The position numbers were made by a program, and so were the translations under genes. A DNA stretch of 64,000 bases from NCBI RefSeq assembly GCF_042433955.1, contig NZ_JBHLUH010000009.1, forward strand, positions 372,001-436,000, written 5' to 3'. This document shows, one piece after another, positions 34,582-42,592 of the stretch; position 1 is the first letter of the stretch; each line of letters opens with the position of its first letter. Under the pieces are notes generated by a model. That model saw only the letters and a list, made by a program, of their open reading frames with translations, was not told where the DNA came from and searched no databases. The stretch comes from Phytohabitans kaempferiae (GTDB lineage Bacteria > Actinomycetota > Actinomycetes > Mycobacteriales > Micromonosporaceae).

Positions 34582-35154
34582 TCAGCTCCCGGAGAAGAGC
34601 GGGTTGCGAGTGTTCTCGCTGATGACCGTCATCGTGGCGAAGCGCCAGCCGACCTCGGGCTCGCGCCGCATGCCGAACAGGTACGCCCCCTCGTGCTCGC
34701 CCCGGCGGAACGCGCTGCCGTCGCCGCTCGTGGCGACCAGGCTGTACACCGCGGCGACCGAGGCGGTCTGGCCGTCGTCGGCGACCCGGATCACCGGCGG
34801 ATGGATGAGGTGCCGCAGCTCGTACGTGTTGATCTGCGCGGCCGGCGGTGGGCCAGCCGCGTCGCCGGCCCGGGGCAGCACCGGCCGGAAGTACAGCTCG
34901 CGCAGCTTCTCCTTGCCCTTGACCTTCTCGCTGAGCGTGCCGGCCAGCGTGCGCTCGAAGTCGTCCGTGTAGTACGAGAGCAGGTCGTCCCAGCGGCGCC
35001 GGTCGCAGAGCCAGCCGTAGAGCATCACCAGGTCGGTGATGCGCCGGTGGTCCTCGGCGAGCGCCACGCGCTCCTCGAGCGTCTCGCGTGCCCGCTCCGG
35101 AAGCAGCACGACGTCGATGAGCTGGTCGAGTTCCTCGTCCTTCACGGCCACCAC
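34582..35154 (-). CDS. SnoaL-like (NTF2-fold) protein
   Basis: A 190-residue protein with a SnoaL-like domain, the fold shared by ketosteroid isomerase, polyketide cyclases and small subunits of ring-hydroxylating dioxygenases. Seen: EDHRRITDLVMLYGWLCDRR, WDDLLSYYTDDFERTLAGTL, HLIHPPVIRVADDGQTASVA and VGWRFATMTVISEN. It may isomerise or cyclise a ring intermediate, or only bind it; catalytic residues cannot be fixed. The start is the first of several GTG codons (35154, 35151, 35145). It has its own promoter with a KstR2-type operator in the spacer (35182-35210). Confidence 0.78.
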   Translation of the reverse strand: MVAVKDEELDQLIDVVLLPERARETLEERVALAEDHRRITDLVMLYGWLCDRRRWDDLLSYYTDDFERTLAGTLSEKVKGKEKLRELYFRPVLPRAGDAAGPPPAAQINTYELRHLIHPPVIRVADDGQTASVAAVYSLVATSGDGSAFRRGEHEGAYLFGMRREPEVGWRFATMTVISENTRNPLFSGS

Positions 35155-35181
35155 CCTCGTCCGGTCCTGTGTTCGCCGCCG

Positions 35182-35224
35182 ACGTTACCAAGCGCTTGTT
35201 TGGTAGGCAACACAGGCTTAGGCT
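35182..35224. promoter_or_regulatory. Divergent promoters sharing a KstR2-type operator
   Basis: ACCAAGCGCTTGTT at 35187-35200 matches the KstR2 consensus and lies within TACCAA...TTGGTA (35186-35205). Minus strand: TTGCCT (35210-35205), 17 nt, TAACGT (35187-35182), for the SnoaL/SDR operon. Plus strand: TTGTTT (35196-35201), 17 nt, TAGGCT (35219-35224), then 6 nt and GTG 35231, a leaderless start. One repressor dimer could block both directions. Confidence 0.82.
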
Positions 35225-35230
35225 TGCGTC

Positions 35231-36415
35231 GTGCAGGATCTGCTCGACGTCGAAGGACTCGTCACGTCGTTCCCCACACCGCGCGGCGAGCTGCGCGCCG
35301 TGGACGGGCTGTCGCTGCGCCTCGCGCCCGGCGAGGCGCTGGGCGTCGTGGGCGAGTCCGGCTCCGGCAAGTCGGTGCTCGTACGCACCATCATGAACCT
35401 GTTGCCCCGCAACGCCCGCGTCCCTCCCGAGGCCCGCGTGCGCTTCGCGGGTCGCGACGTCCGCGCGCTGCCGAGGGCCGAGGCACGGCACTTCTGGGGC
35501 CCGCAGATGGCGATGGTCTTCCAGGACCCGATGACCTCGCTCAACCCGGTGCGCACGATCGGCCGGCAGCTCACCGAGCCGATGCGCTACCACCTGCGGC
35601 TCGGCCGGCGGGCCGCCCGCGACCGGGCGACCGAGCTGCTCACGCAGGTCGGGATCGGCGAGCCGGAGCGCCGGCTGGACCAGTACCCGCACGAGCTGTC
35701 CGGCGGGATGCGGCAGCGCGTGATGATCGCGATCGCCCTCTCCTGCTCGCCGAAGCTGCTCATCGCCGACGAGCCGACGACCGCGCTGGACGTCACGGTC
35801 CAGAAGGAGATCCTCGACCTGCTGACCCGGCTGCGCCGGGAGATGGGGATGGCGATGATCCTCATCAGCCACGACCTCGGCGTGGTCTCCGGCCGCACCG
35901 ACCGCACGATGGTGATGTACGCCGGCCGGGCCGTGGAGGTCGGTCCGACGGCGGCGCTCTTCGCCCGCACGCGGCATCCGTACACGGCGGCGCTGCTGCG
36001 CTCGATGCCCCTCATCGACCAGCCCAGCCACACCCCGCTGGAGGTGATCCCGGGCTCGCCGCCCGACCTCGTGGCACCGCCGGCCGGCTGCCGCTTCGCC
36101 CCTCGCTGCCGCAACGCACAGGAAGGCTGCCTCGTGGCCCCGCCACCGCTCGACCCCGACCCCGACGAGCCGCGCCACCGGTACGCCTGCCTATATCCGG
36201 TCGGCACCGAGCGCGGCCGGCAGGCCCTCGCGGAAAACCGCGCCCGCCGCCGCACCGGCGCCGGTCTCGACCTCGCGGCGGTCGGCGCCGGGGCTGGCAA
36301 GCTCCGGTCCGAGGAGCGCGGCGACGAGGGTGGAGCGCGCCAGCCACTCGGGGCCGCCAGCGAGCGAAGCGAGCGCGACCAGCACAGCGCCAGGGTGGAC
36401 GAGGTGACGGGCTGA
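35231..36415 (+). CDS. ABC transporter ATPase, DppD/OppD family, with repeat-derived C-terminal tail
   Basis: A 394-residue ATPase. Walker A GESGSGKSVLVR, MVFQDPMTSLNPVRTIG, LSGGMRQR, LLIADEPTTALD, ISHDLGVVSG and the cysteine cluster AGCRFAPRCRNAQEGC. Family length is about 330; the last 60 residues after the cluster are low-complexity and include GAASERSERDQH, encoded by an AGCGAAGCGAGCGCGACC repeat also present at 53350-53367. GTG 35231 begins 6 nt after a TAGGCT -10 box, so it is probably leaderless. It overlaps the next ATPase gene by one base (TGATG). Its permeases and binding protein lie at 40542-45012 on the other strand. Confidence 0.88.
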   Translation: MQDLLDVEGLVTSFPTPRGELRAVDGLSLRLAPGEALGVVGESGSGKSVLVRTIMNLLPRNARVPPEARVRFAGRDVRALPRAEARHFWGPQMAMVFQDPMTSLNPVRTIGRQLTEPMRYHLRLGRRAARDRATELLTQVGIGEPERRLDQYPHELSGGMRQRVMIAIALSCSPKLLIADEPTTALDVTVQKEILDLLTRLRREMGMAMILISHDLGVVSGRTDRTMVMYAGRAVEVGPTAALFARTRHPYTAALLRSMPLIDQPSHTPLEVIPGSPPDLVAPPAGCRFAPRCRNAQEGCLVAPPPLDPDPDEPRHRYACLYPVGTERGRQALAENRARRRTGAGLDLAAVGAGAGKLRSEERGDEGGARQPLGAASERSERDQHSARVDEVTG

Positions 36416-37404
36416 TGGCCGGCACCGGCAAGGTGCATCTGCGCGACCCCGGCGAGGTCGTGCTCCGGGTCGAGGACCTGGTGGTGGAGTTTCCCGCCGG
36501 ACGGGGCAGGAAGGTGCACGCGGTCTCCGGCATCAGCCTCGACGCGCGGGCCGGCGAGACCATCGGCCTGGTCGGCGAGTCCGGCTGCGGCAAGTCCACC
36601 ACCGGCCGGGCCATCCTCCAGATGCCCCCGCCGACGCGCGGGTCGGTGCTCTTCGACGGCGTCGAGCTGACCCGGCTGCGCGGCGAGGAGCTGCGGCGCA
36701 GCCGCACGCACTTCCAAATGATCTTCCAGGACCCGATCTCCTCGCTGAACCCGCGCCGCTCCGTGCGCGAGATCGTGCGGGAAGGGCTGCTGATCTGGCC
36801 ACGCGGCGGCGCGCCCGCGGACGAGCGGGTCGACGAGCTGCTCCAGGCCGTCGGGCTCGACCCCGCGCTGGTCGGCGACCGCCGGCCGCACGAGCTGTCG
36901 GGCGGGCAGTGCCAGCGGGTCTGCATCGCCCGCGCGCTCGTGCTCGCGCCCCGGCTGCTCCTCTGCGACGAGCCGGTCTCCGCGCTCGACGTCTCCGTAC
37001 AGGCGCAGATCCTCAACCTGCTGGAAGAGATGAAGCGGCGCTACGACCTGACGCTGCTCTTCGTCGCGCACGACCTGGCCGTGGTGAAGCGGGTCAGCGA
37101 CCGGATCGTCGTCATGTACCTCGGCAAGGTCTGCGAGGTGGCGGCGCCGGACGCGCTCTACCAGCGGCCCGCGCATCCGTACACCGCCCTGCTGCTGCGC
37201 TCGGTCCCGGAGCTGGACACCGGCGAGCCGGCCGGCGGCGGGCCGGCCCGCACCGCCGCCGAGACGCCCTCACCGGTCGCGCCGCCGAGCGGCTGCCGGT
37301 TTCGCACACGGTGCCCACGGGCGCGGGGAGTGTGCTCGACCACCGAGCCGCTGCTGCGCGAGGTCGGGGCGGACCAGTACGTGGCATGTCACTTCCCGGA
37401 GTAG
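36415..37404 (+). CDS. ABC transporter ATPase, DppF/OppF family
   Basis: A 329-residue ATPase. GESGCGKSTTGRAILQMPPP, MIFQDPISSLNPRRSVREIV, LSGGQCQRVCIARALVL, LLLCDEPVSALD, LLFVAHDLAVVK and the cysteine stretch PSGCRFRTRCPRARGVC. It is the partner of the preceding ATPase and closely resembles the DppF-type ATPase at 14842-15822, which supports duplication of the transporter. Its 3' end overlaps the convergent NTF2-fold gene by 16 bp. Confidence 0.9.
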   Translation: MAGTGKVHLRDPGEVVLRVEDLVVEFPAGRGRKVHAVSGISLDARAGETIGLVGESGCGKSTTGRAILQMPPPTRGSVLFDGVELTRLRGEELRRSRTHFQMIFQDPISSLNPRRSVREIVREGLLIWPRGGAPADERVDELLQAVGLDPALVGDRRPHELSGGQCQRVCIARALVLAPRLLLCDEPVSALDVSVQAQILNLLEEMKRRYDLTLLFVAHDLAVVKRVSDRIVVMYLGKVCEVAAPDALYQRPAHPYTALLLRSVPELDTGEPAGGGPARTAAETPSPVAPPSGCRFRTRCPRARGVCSTTEPLLREVGADQYVACHFPE

Positions 37405-37841
37405 TCCAGCACGTCGTCGAGGCGCATCCAGTCCAGGACGTGCTCGCGGCGGCGGATCAGCCACTGTCCGTCCACTTTGACCAGTTCGTCGAGGTATCGC
37501 AGTCCGCGCGTGCGCATGCGCGGGCCGGACGGCGGCTCGTCCACCAGGTGGGCCAGCGCGTACGTCTCGGCCGACGCGCGGTCGCCGTCCACCACGGCGA
37601 TGTGGTTGCCCATGAAGTGCGTCGCCACGCGCAGGTTGACGATCTCCAGCGGGAAGCGGTGCGCCGACCGCCCCTCGAAGAAGGCCATGATGGCCTCGAC
37701 GCCGCCGGCGACCCTCACCCCCTCGTACACGCCCTCCACGTCCTCCGTGAAGCAGGAGCGCAGCCGGGGCCAGTCGCGGCGGTCGACCGCCGAGAAGTAG
37801 CGCGCGACGACGTCGTTGATGCCCCACCGGTCACTGTCCAC
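37389..37841 (-). CDS. NTF2-fold / SnoaL-like protein
   Basis: A 150-residue SnoaL-like protein: INDVVARYFSAVDRRDWPRL, SCFTEDVEGVYEGVRVAGGV, ATHFMGNHIAVVDGDRASAE and VDGQWLIRRREHVLDWMRLD. Relatives include ketosteroid isomerase-fold enzymes. Start GTG 37841 is chosen because AAAGGAG (37856 to 37850) is 8 nt upstream of it but only 2 nt from the alternative ATG 37847. It is divergent from a second NTF2-fold gene 40 nt away and converges with the ATPase gene, overlapping it by 16 bp. Substrate unknown. Confidence 0.8.
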   Translation of the reverse strand: MDSDRWGINDVVARYFSAVDRRDWPRLRSCFTEDVEGVYEGVRVAGGVEAIMAFFEGRSAHRFPLEIVNLRVATHFMGNHIAVVDGDRASAETYALAHLVDEPPSGPRMRTRGLRYLDELVKVDGQWLIRRREHVLDWMRLDDVLDYSGK

Positions 37842-37881
37842 TCTCATCACTCCTTTGTCGACATACGAAAGGTGCTCCGCC

Positions 37882-38328
37882 ATGCCCAGCTACGCCGAGG
37901 ATCGCGCCGCGATCGAACAGATCCTGACGACGTACGCCCGCGCCTGTGATCGGCGGGAGTTCGAGACGGTCGGCGAGTGCTTCACCGCGGACGCGCAGGC
38001 CGAGTACTCCGGCGTGCGGCTGGCGCGCGGCGCGGAGCACATCGTGGCGCACATGGCCCCGCTGGCGAACCTGCCGGTCACCCAGCACGTCGTCGGCTCC
38101 GTCTCGGTCGAGGTCGACGGCGACACCGCCACGGTCGCCTCGTACACGGTGGTGCACATGGTCCGGACGGCCGGCGAGGGGCACGAGGTGGTGCACCGCG
38201 GGCTCACCTACGACGACCGCTTCGTGCGTACCCCGCAGGGCTGGCGCATCGCCGACCGGGTACACCGCGTGCTGTGGAGCACCACCGACCCGACCGTGTG
38301 GCCCGTGCCCCGCTTCACCGCGCGCTGA
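37882..38328 (+). CDS. NTF2-fold / SnoaL-like protein
   Basis: A 148-residue SnoaL-like protein: EDRAAIEQILTTYARACDRR, ECFTADAQAEYSGVRLARGA, HVVGSVSVEVDGDTATVASY and YDDRFVRTPQGWRIADRVHR. The tyrosine and acidic residues common in this fold are present but catalysis cannot be assigned. GAAAGG at 37867-37872 precedes ATG 37882. Its last codons (FTAR and the stop) form the first unit of a 35-bp tandem repeat. It is similar in layout, though not in detail, to the divergent neighbour. Confidence 0.8.
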   Translation: MPSYAEDRAAIEQILTTYARACDRREFETVGECFTADAQAEYSGVRLARGAEHIVAHMAPLANLPVTQHVVGSVSVEVDGDTATVASYTVVHMVRTAGEGHEVVHRGLTYDDRFVRTPQGWRIADRVHRVLWSTTDPTVWPVPRFTAR

Positions 38329-38410
38329 CCTCATCCCCGGTCCCCCGGTTCACCGCGCGCTGAGCCCATCCCCGGTGTCCCGCCTCAGCGCGCGCTGAGC
38401 TCGTCCAGCG
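38306..38410. repeat. 35-bp tandem triplication at a convergent junction
   Basis: Units start at 38306, 38341 and 38376, each built around CACCGCGCGCTGA or a close variant followed by CCCATCCCCGG. The first unit carries the stop of the plus-strand NTF2 gene, and the third covers the last codons of the minus-strand aminotransferase, helped by the self-complementary GCGCGC core. The copies differ at several bases, so the event is older than the 60-bp triplication at 14653. Confidence 0.88.
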
Positions 38411-39587
38411 CCTCCGCCAGCCGCTGGACGGCCTCGACCAGGTGCTCGGGCGGCAGCATCGAGAACGACAGGCGCAGCGCGTGCGGGAATGCGTCGGTCA
38501 CCGAGAACTCGTCGCCCGGCACCACCGCCACGCCGCGCCGCATGGCCGCCTTCGCCACCTCCAGCGCGCCGGCTCCCCCGCCGGCCAGCTCCGCCCAGGT
38601 GAACATGCCGCCGTCCGGCATCGGTGCGCTCATCCGGCCGCCCAGCCGCTCGCCGATCGCGCCGACCAGGGCCGCCGCCCGCGAGCGGTAGAGCGCGCGC
38701 AGCCCGGCCAGGTGGTCCTCGAACCAGCCCGGCACGGCCAGCGCCTCCGCGACCAGCCGCTGCGCCAGCGAGGAGGAGTTGAGGTCGGTGGCCTGCTTGG
38801 CGACGGCGAGCGGCCGCACCAGCCACGGCGGGGCGGCCGCGTACCCGACCCGCAGTCCGGGCGCGACAAGCTTGGAGAAGCTGCCGAGGTAGAGCACCTG
38901 CTCGCCGTACCGGGCCACCGGCGGCACGTCCGCGCCGGCGAACCGGAGCTGGCCGTACGGGTCGTCCTCGACCACGAGGAAGCCGTAGCGCGCGGCCAGC
39001 TCGGCCAGGTGCCCGCGGCGCTCGCCGGCGAGCGTGGTGCCGCTCGGGTTGGCGAAGTTTGGCACCGTGTAGCAGAGCTTGGGGCGCAGCCCGCGGGCGA
39101 GCAGGCCGGCCAGGTGGTCGGTGTCCATCCCAGACTCGTCGACCGGTATGCCGACGAACCGCGGCTCGTACGCGGCGAGTGCCCGCAGCGCGCCCACGTA
39201 CGTCGGCGACTCGACCACCGCGGCGTCGCCCGGGTCGAGCAGCACCTTGCCGACCAGGTCGAGCGCCTGCTGCGAGCCGGTGGTGACGATCAGCCGCCCG
39301 GCCGGGTCCGGCAGCCCCAGCCGGTCGCGCAGGTCGGCCGCGACGACCTCGCGCAGCACCGGGTCGCCCTCGGTGGTGGAGTACTGCAACAGCGCCGGGT
39401 CGCCACGCGCGAAGAGCCGGTCCGCCGCGGCGGCGAGCGCCTCCAGCGGCATCGCCTCCGGCGGGGGCAGGCCGCCGGCGAGCGAGAGCACCGGGCCGCT
39501 CGTCGTGACGGCGATCAGGTCGCGGAGCTTGGACGAGCGCATGCCGGCCGTACGGCGCGCCAGGTCCGGTGCGGTCGGCCCGCTCAC
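38385..39587 (-). CDS. PLP-dependent aminotransferase, class I/II (LysN/2-aminoadipate type)
   Basis: A 400-residue fold-type I aminotransferase: SLAGGLPPPEAMPLEALAAA, LQYSTTEGDPVLREVVAADL, IVTTGSQQALDLVGKVLLDP, YTVPNFANPSGTTLAGERRG, EDDPYGQLRF, and the Schiff-base lysine in YLGSFSKLVAPGLRVGYAAA. This subgroup transfers amino groups between amino acids and 2-oxoacids, or belongs to MocR-like proteins, but no DNA-binding domain is attached here. GTG 39587 overlaps the SDR stop by 4 nt (an ATG at 39599 is possible). Why an aminotransferase sits in this operon is unclear. Confidence 0.85.
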   Translation of the reverse strand: MSGPTAPDLARRTAGMRSSKLRDLIAVTTSGPVLSLAGGLPPPEAMPLEALAAAADRLFARGDPALLQYSTTEGDPVLREVVAADLRDRLGLPDPAGRLIVTTGSQQALDLVGKVLLDPGDAAVVESPTYVGALRALAAYEPRFVGIPVDESGMDTDHLAGLLARGLRPKLCYTVPNFANPSGTTLAGERRGHLAELAARYGFLVVEDDPYGQLRFAGADVPPVARYGEQVLYLGSFSKLVAPGLRVGYAAAPPWLVRPLAVAKQATDLNSSSLAQRLVAEALAVPGWFEDHLAGLRALYRSRAAALVGAIGERLGGRMSAPMPDGGMFTWAELAGGGAGALEVAKAAMRRGVAVVPGDEFSVTDAFPHALRLSFSMLPPEHLVEAVQRLAEALDELSAR

Positions 39588-40381
39588 CCCATCGACCATC
39601 CGCCGTTGGCCCGCACGAGCTGGCCGGTGACGAAGCGGGCCGCGTCCGAGACCAGGTAGAGCACCAGCAGCCCCTGGTCCTCGGGGCTGCCGACCAGGTT
39701 GAGCGGCGACCGGGCGGCCATGCCGGCGAGCCAGGCCGCCTTGCGCTCCTCGTCGACGCGGCCGTCCGGCCCCGTGAAGTTGCGGGCGCTGAAGTTGGTG
39801 AGCGTGGCCCCGGGGGCGATGGCGTTGACCCGTACGCCCTTGGGCCCCAGCTCCAGCGCGAGGGTACGGGTCAGGCCGGCGACCGCGAGCTTGCCGACGT
39901 GGTACAGCCCGTGCCCGGCGGCCGGGATGTCCACCGAGGTCGAGCAGATGTTGACGATGGCGCCGCGCCCGGCCGGCACCATCACCTCGGCCGCCGCCTG
40001 GCAGCCGTAGAGGGCCGCCTTGAGGGTGATCGACAGCTCGCGGTCGACGTCGTCCTCGCGGACCTCGAGCAGCTCGCCCACCGGCGGGGGCGCGCCGGCG
40101 ATGTTGCAGTGGATGTCGAGGCCGCCGTACGTGTCGACCGCGGTGGCCACGAGCCCGCCGAGGTCGCCACGGCGGGTCACGTCGGTGCGGTGGAAGCTGG
40201 CCCGCCCGCCGGCCGCGACGATCCTCGCCACGGTCTGCGCGCCCCCGGTCGGGTCGATGTCGCCGACCACGACCGCCGCGCCCGCGCCGGCGAGGACCTC
40301 GGCGACGCCGCGCCCGATGCCGCTGCCGCCGCCGGTCACCGCGGCCACGCGGCCGTCCAGCCGGAAGGGATCCGTACTCAC
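39584..40381 (-). CDS. Short-chain dehydrogenase/reductase
   Basis: A 265-residue SDR: VTGGGSGIGRGVAEVLAGAG, VGDIDPTGG (NAD type), CNIAGAPPPVGELLEV, the serine in NICSTSVDIPAAGHG, and YHVGKLAVAGLTRTLALELG. Note that the usual NNAG is CNIAG here. GTG 40381 follows a spacer filled by the dispersed repeat. It is translationally coupled to the aminotransferase. Its place between permeases and aminotransferase suggests a shared substrate family, not proven. Confidence 0.87.
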   Translation of the reverse strand: MSTDPFRLDGRVAAVTGGGSGIGRGVAEVLAGAGAAVVVGDIDPTGGAQTVARIVAAGGRASFHRTDVTRRGDLGGLVATAVDTYGGLDIHCNIAGAPPPVGELLEVREDDVDRELSITLKAALYGCQAAAEVMVPAGRGAIVNICSTSVDIPAAGHGLYHVGKLAVAGLTRTLALELGPKGVRVNAIAPGATLTNFSARNFTGPDGRVDEERKAAWLAGMAARSPLNLVGSPEDQGLLVLYLVSDAARFVTGQLVRANGGWSMG

Positions 40382-40382
40382 C

Positions 40383-40541
40383 CTGCCTCCTGGTTCGCTC
40401 GCTCGTGCGGCGCTGAAGGCGACGTCTTCCTCCGCCAGCCCGAAACCCCGACTGCGTCGGCGGGCCGGCTCCGTCCAGACGCCGCCGCGCCAACTCGCTC
40501 GCTCACTGCCCCCTGGTTCGCTGCCGCGCCAACTCGCTCGC
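40383..40541 (-). repeat. Dispersed intergenic repeat (short form) plus a partial copy
   Basis: On the minus strand 40506 to 40383 matches the repeat at 30382-30554, sharing GAGCGAGTTGGCGCGGCGGC and GCCGCACGAGCGAGCGAACC. The centre is shorter here. A partial second copy of both ends follows at 40507-40541. As at 30554, the repeat ends directly before a gene start (40381), with CAGGAGG as the likely ribosome site. Confidence 0.85.
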
Positions 40542-41633
40542 TCACACCTTCACCTCGCGGGAGTCCCAGCGGGCGCGCGCCCGCTCGCCGACCACGTTCA
40601 GGCTGTAGACGGTGAGGAACATGAACGCGCCAGGTACGAGCGGCACGTGCGGATGCTGCCGCAGCTCGCGCAGCCCGCCCTCGGCGACCATGTTGCCCCA
40701 CGACGGTTCCGGCTGCTGGAGGCCGAGGCCGAGGAAGGCCAGCGAGCCCTCCGCGACGATGAGCACGGCGGCGACGATGAACGCGTACGAGACCAGCGGC
40801 AGCGCGACGTTGGGCAGGATCTCGCGGCGCAGCACGCGCAGGTGCTTGGCGCCCATGGCGCGGCTGGCCAGCACGAACTCCCGCTGCGCGTACACCATCG
40901 TGTTGGCCCGGGCGAGCCGGATCATCGTGGGGATGCCGACCACGGCGAGCGCGAGTCCGTTCTTCAGCACCGCCTCGCCAACCGTGGTGGGCGGGCCGAG
41001 CACGGCCGCGAACGCGATCAGCAGCACCAGCGCCGGGATGACGAGCGCCGCGTCGGCGAAGACGCCGATCACCAGGTCGACCGAGCGCCGGAAGTAGCCG
41101 GCGACCATGCCGATCGTGCCGCCGACCAGGAGGCTGACGGCGACGGTGAGGCCGACCGTGAGCAGGCTGACCCGGGCGCCGTACACCGATCGCGCCAGCA
41201 GGTCGAGACCGAACCCGTTGGTGCCCAGCGGATGCGCGGAGAGCAGGTCCGGGGTCGCGTACCCGGCCTGGCCGATCGTCTGCGTGGTATCCGTGGCGTT
41301 GCCGAGCGGCAGCAGGTCGGCGAGTGCCGCGGCGGCGGCGAGACCGGCCAGCCAGGCGATGCTCAGCCAGAAGCCCGCGTCGAACTCCCCGCCCCGGATC
41401 CCGGCGCCGATTCGCCGCACGCCCTGGCCGGCGAGGCCGATGGCGGCCAGGACCAGCAGCAGCTTGAGCAGGTTGCCGAGCCCGCCGGCCGGTACCAACG
41501 CGACCCAGAGCAGGACGGCGCCGGCCACCAGCAGGGCCGCACCGGCCGCGACGGCGACCCCGCGACGGCGCGGCGGGCGTACCGGCGGCGGGGCGACCGG
41601 TTCCGGCCGGACCTCGGCGACGACCTCAGACAT
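40542..41633 (-). CDS. ABC transporter permease, DppC/OppC family
   Basis: A 363-residue permease. Like its paralogue at 13645-14694 it has extra N-terminal membrane helices (VAVAAGAALLVAGAVLLWVA, LLLVLAAIGLAGQGV and SIAWLAGLAAAAALADLLPL) before the family domain starting HPLGTNGFGLDLLARSVYGA. EAA loop QREFVLASRAMGAKHLRVLR and LAFLGLGLQQPEPSWGNMV follow. Its start overlaps the DppB-type gene by 8 bp. ATPases for the system are at 35231-37404. Confidence 0.9.
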   Translation of the reverse strand: MSEVVAEVRPEPVAPPPVRPPRRRGVAVAAGAALLVAGAVLLWVALVPAGGLGNLLKLLLVLAAIGLAGQGVRRIGAGIRGGEFDAGFWLSIAWLAGLAAAAALADLLPLGNATDTTQTIGQAGYATPDLLSAHPLGTNGFGLDLLARSVYGARVSLLTVGLTVAVSLLVGGTIGMVAGYFRRSVDLVIGVFADAALVIPALVLLIAFAAVLGPPTTVGEAVLKNGLALAVVGIPTMIRLARANTMVYAQREFVLASRAMGAKHLRVLRREILPNVALPLVSYAFIVAAVLIVAEGSLAFLGLGLQQPEPSWGNMVAEGGLRELRQHPHVPLVPGAFMFLTVYSLNVVGERARARWDSREVKV

Positions 41634-42582
41634 GGCGCCGCCTCACCCGTGGGTCGAGGAAGCCGTAGAGGACGTCGACGGCGAGGTTCAGCAGCAGGTA
41701 GACGGCGGCGATCAGCAGCACGCCGCCCTGTACCAGCTTGTAGTCGTTGTTCTGCGCGGCGTTGATGATGACGCTGCCGACGCCGGGCAGGGTGAACACC
41801 GCCTCGACCAGGATCGTGCCGCCCAGCAGCCGGCCGACGCTGACCCCGGCGAGCGTGACGAGCGAGAACGACGAGGGGCGCAGCGCCTCACGGAGCATGA
41901 TGTGCCACGACGGCATCCCCTTGGCCCGGGCGGCCAGGATGAAGTCCTCCCGCAGCGTCGCGATCAGGTCGCCGCGGAGCAGCCGGGCGAAGACCGGCGC
42001 CTCGGCGAGCGCGAGCGTCAGCGCCGGCAGGAAGGCGTGCAGCAGGTTCTCGCCGAGGCCCGCCTCGGTGGGGCGGGCCCACTGGCCGAGCGGGAAGACC
42101 CGCACGTTGATCGCGAACGCGAGCAGCAGCACCAGGCCGAGCAGGAACGACGGTACCGAGATGATCCCGACCGTGCCGGCGGCGATCCACCGGTCCGCGC
42201 GCCCGCCCGGCCGGTACGCCGACCACATGGCGAGCGGCACGGCCAGCACGAGCGCCATCACGATGGCCAGGAACGCCAGCTCGAGGTTGACCGGGAAGGC
42301 GCGCATGAGCCGGTCGGAGACGTCCTCGATCGGCGGTACCAGGTTCTGCCCCAGGTCGCCCCGGACGACGCCGCCCAGCCAGTCGAGGTACCGCTGCACC
42401 GGCGGCTCGTCCAGCCCCATCTGCTCGCGTACGCGCTCGTAGTCCTCCGCCGTGCCGGTCTCCCCCAGCACGGCGACGACCGGGTCGCCCGGGCCGAGCT
42501 GGAGGAGCGCGAACGTGCCGACGCTCACCAGGAGCAGCACGGGCACGAGCAGCAGCACCTTCGCCGCCGCCATCCGTAGCAT
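41626..42582 (-). CDS. ABC transporter permease, DppB/OppB family
   Basis: A 318-residue permease of normal family length, lacking the insertion of its paralogue at 12435-13658. First helix VLLLVPVLLLVSVGTFALLQ, then LGPGDPVVAVLG, VPLAMWSAYRPGGRADRW, FLLGLVLLLAFAINV and EAA loop TLREDFILAARAKGMPSWHI. It forms the membrane pore with the DppC-type gene that follows. The SDR gene ends 10 nt upstream, so binding protein, SDR and both permeases appear to be one operon from the promoter at 45057-45085. Confidence 0.9.
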   Translation of the reverse strand: MLRMAAAKVLLLVPVLLLVSVGTFALLQLGPGDPVVAVLGETGTAEDYERVREQMGLDEPPVQRYLDWLGGVVRGDLGQNLVPPIEDVSDRLMRAFPVNLELAFLAIVMALVLAVPLAMWSAYRPGGRADRWIAAGTVGIISVPSFLLGLVLLLAFAINVRVFPLGQWARPTEAGLGENLLHAFLPALTLALAEAPVFARLLRGDLIATLREDFILAARAKGMPSWHIMLREALRPSSFSLVTLAGVSVGRLLGGTILVEAVFTLPGVGSVIINAAQNNDYKLVQGGVLLIAAVYLLLNLAVDVLYGFLDPRVRRRHV

Positions 42583-42592
42583 GATCCCCCCG

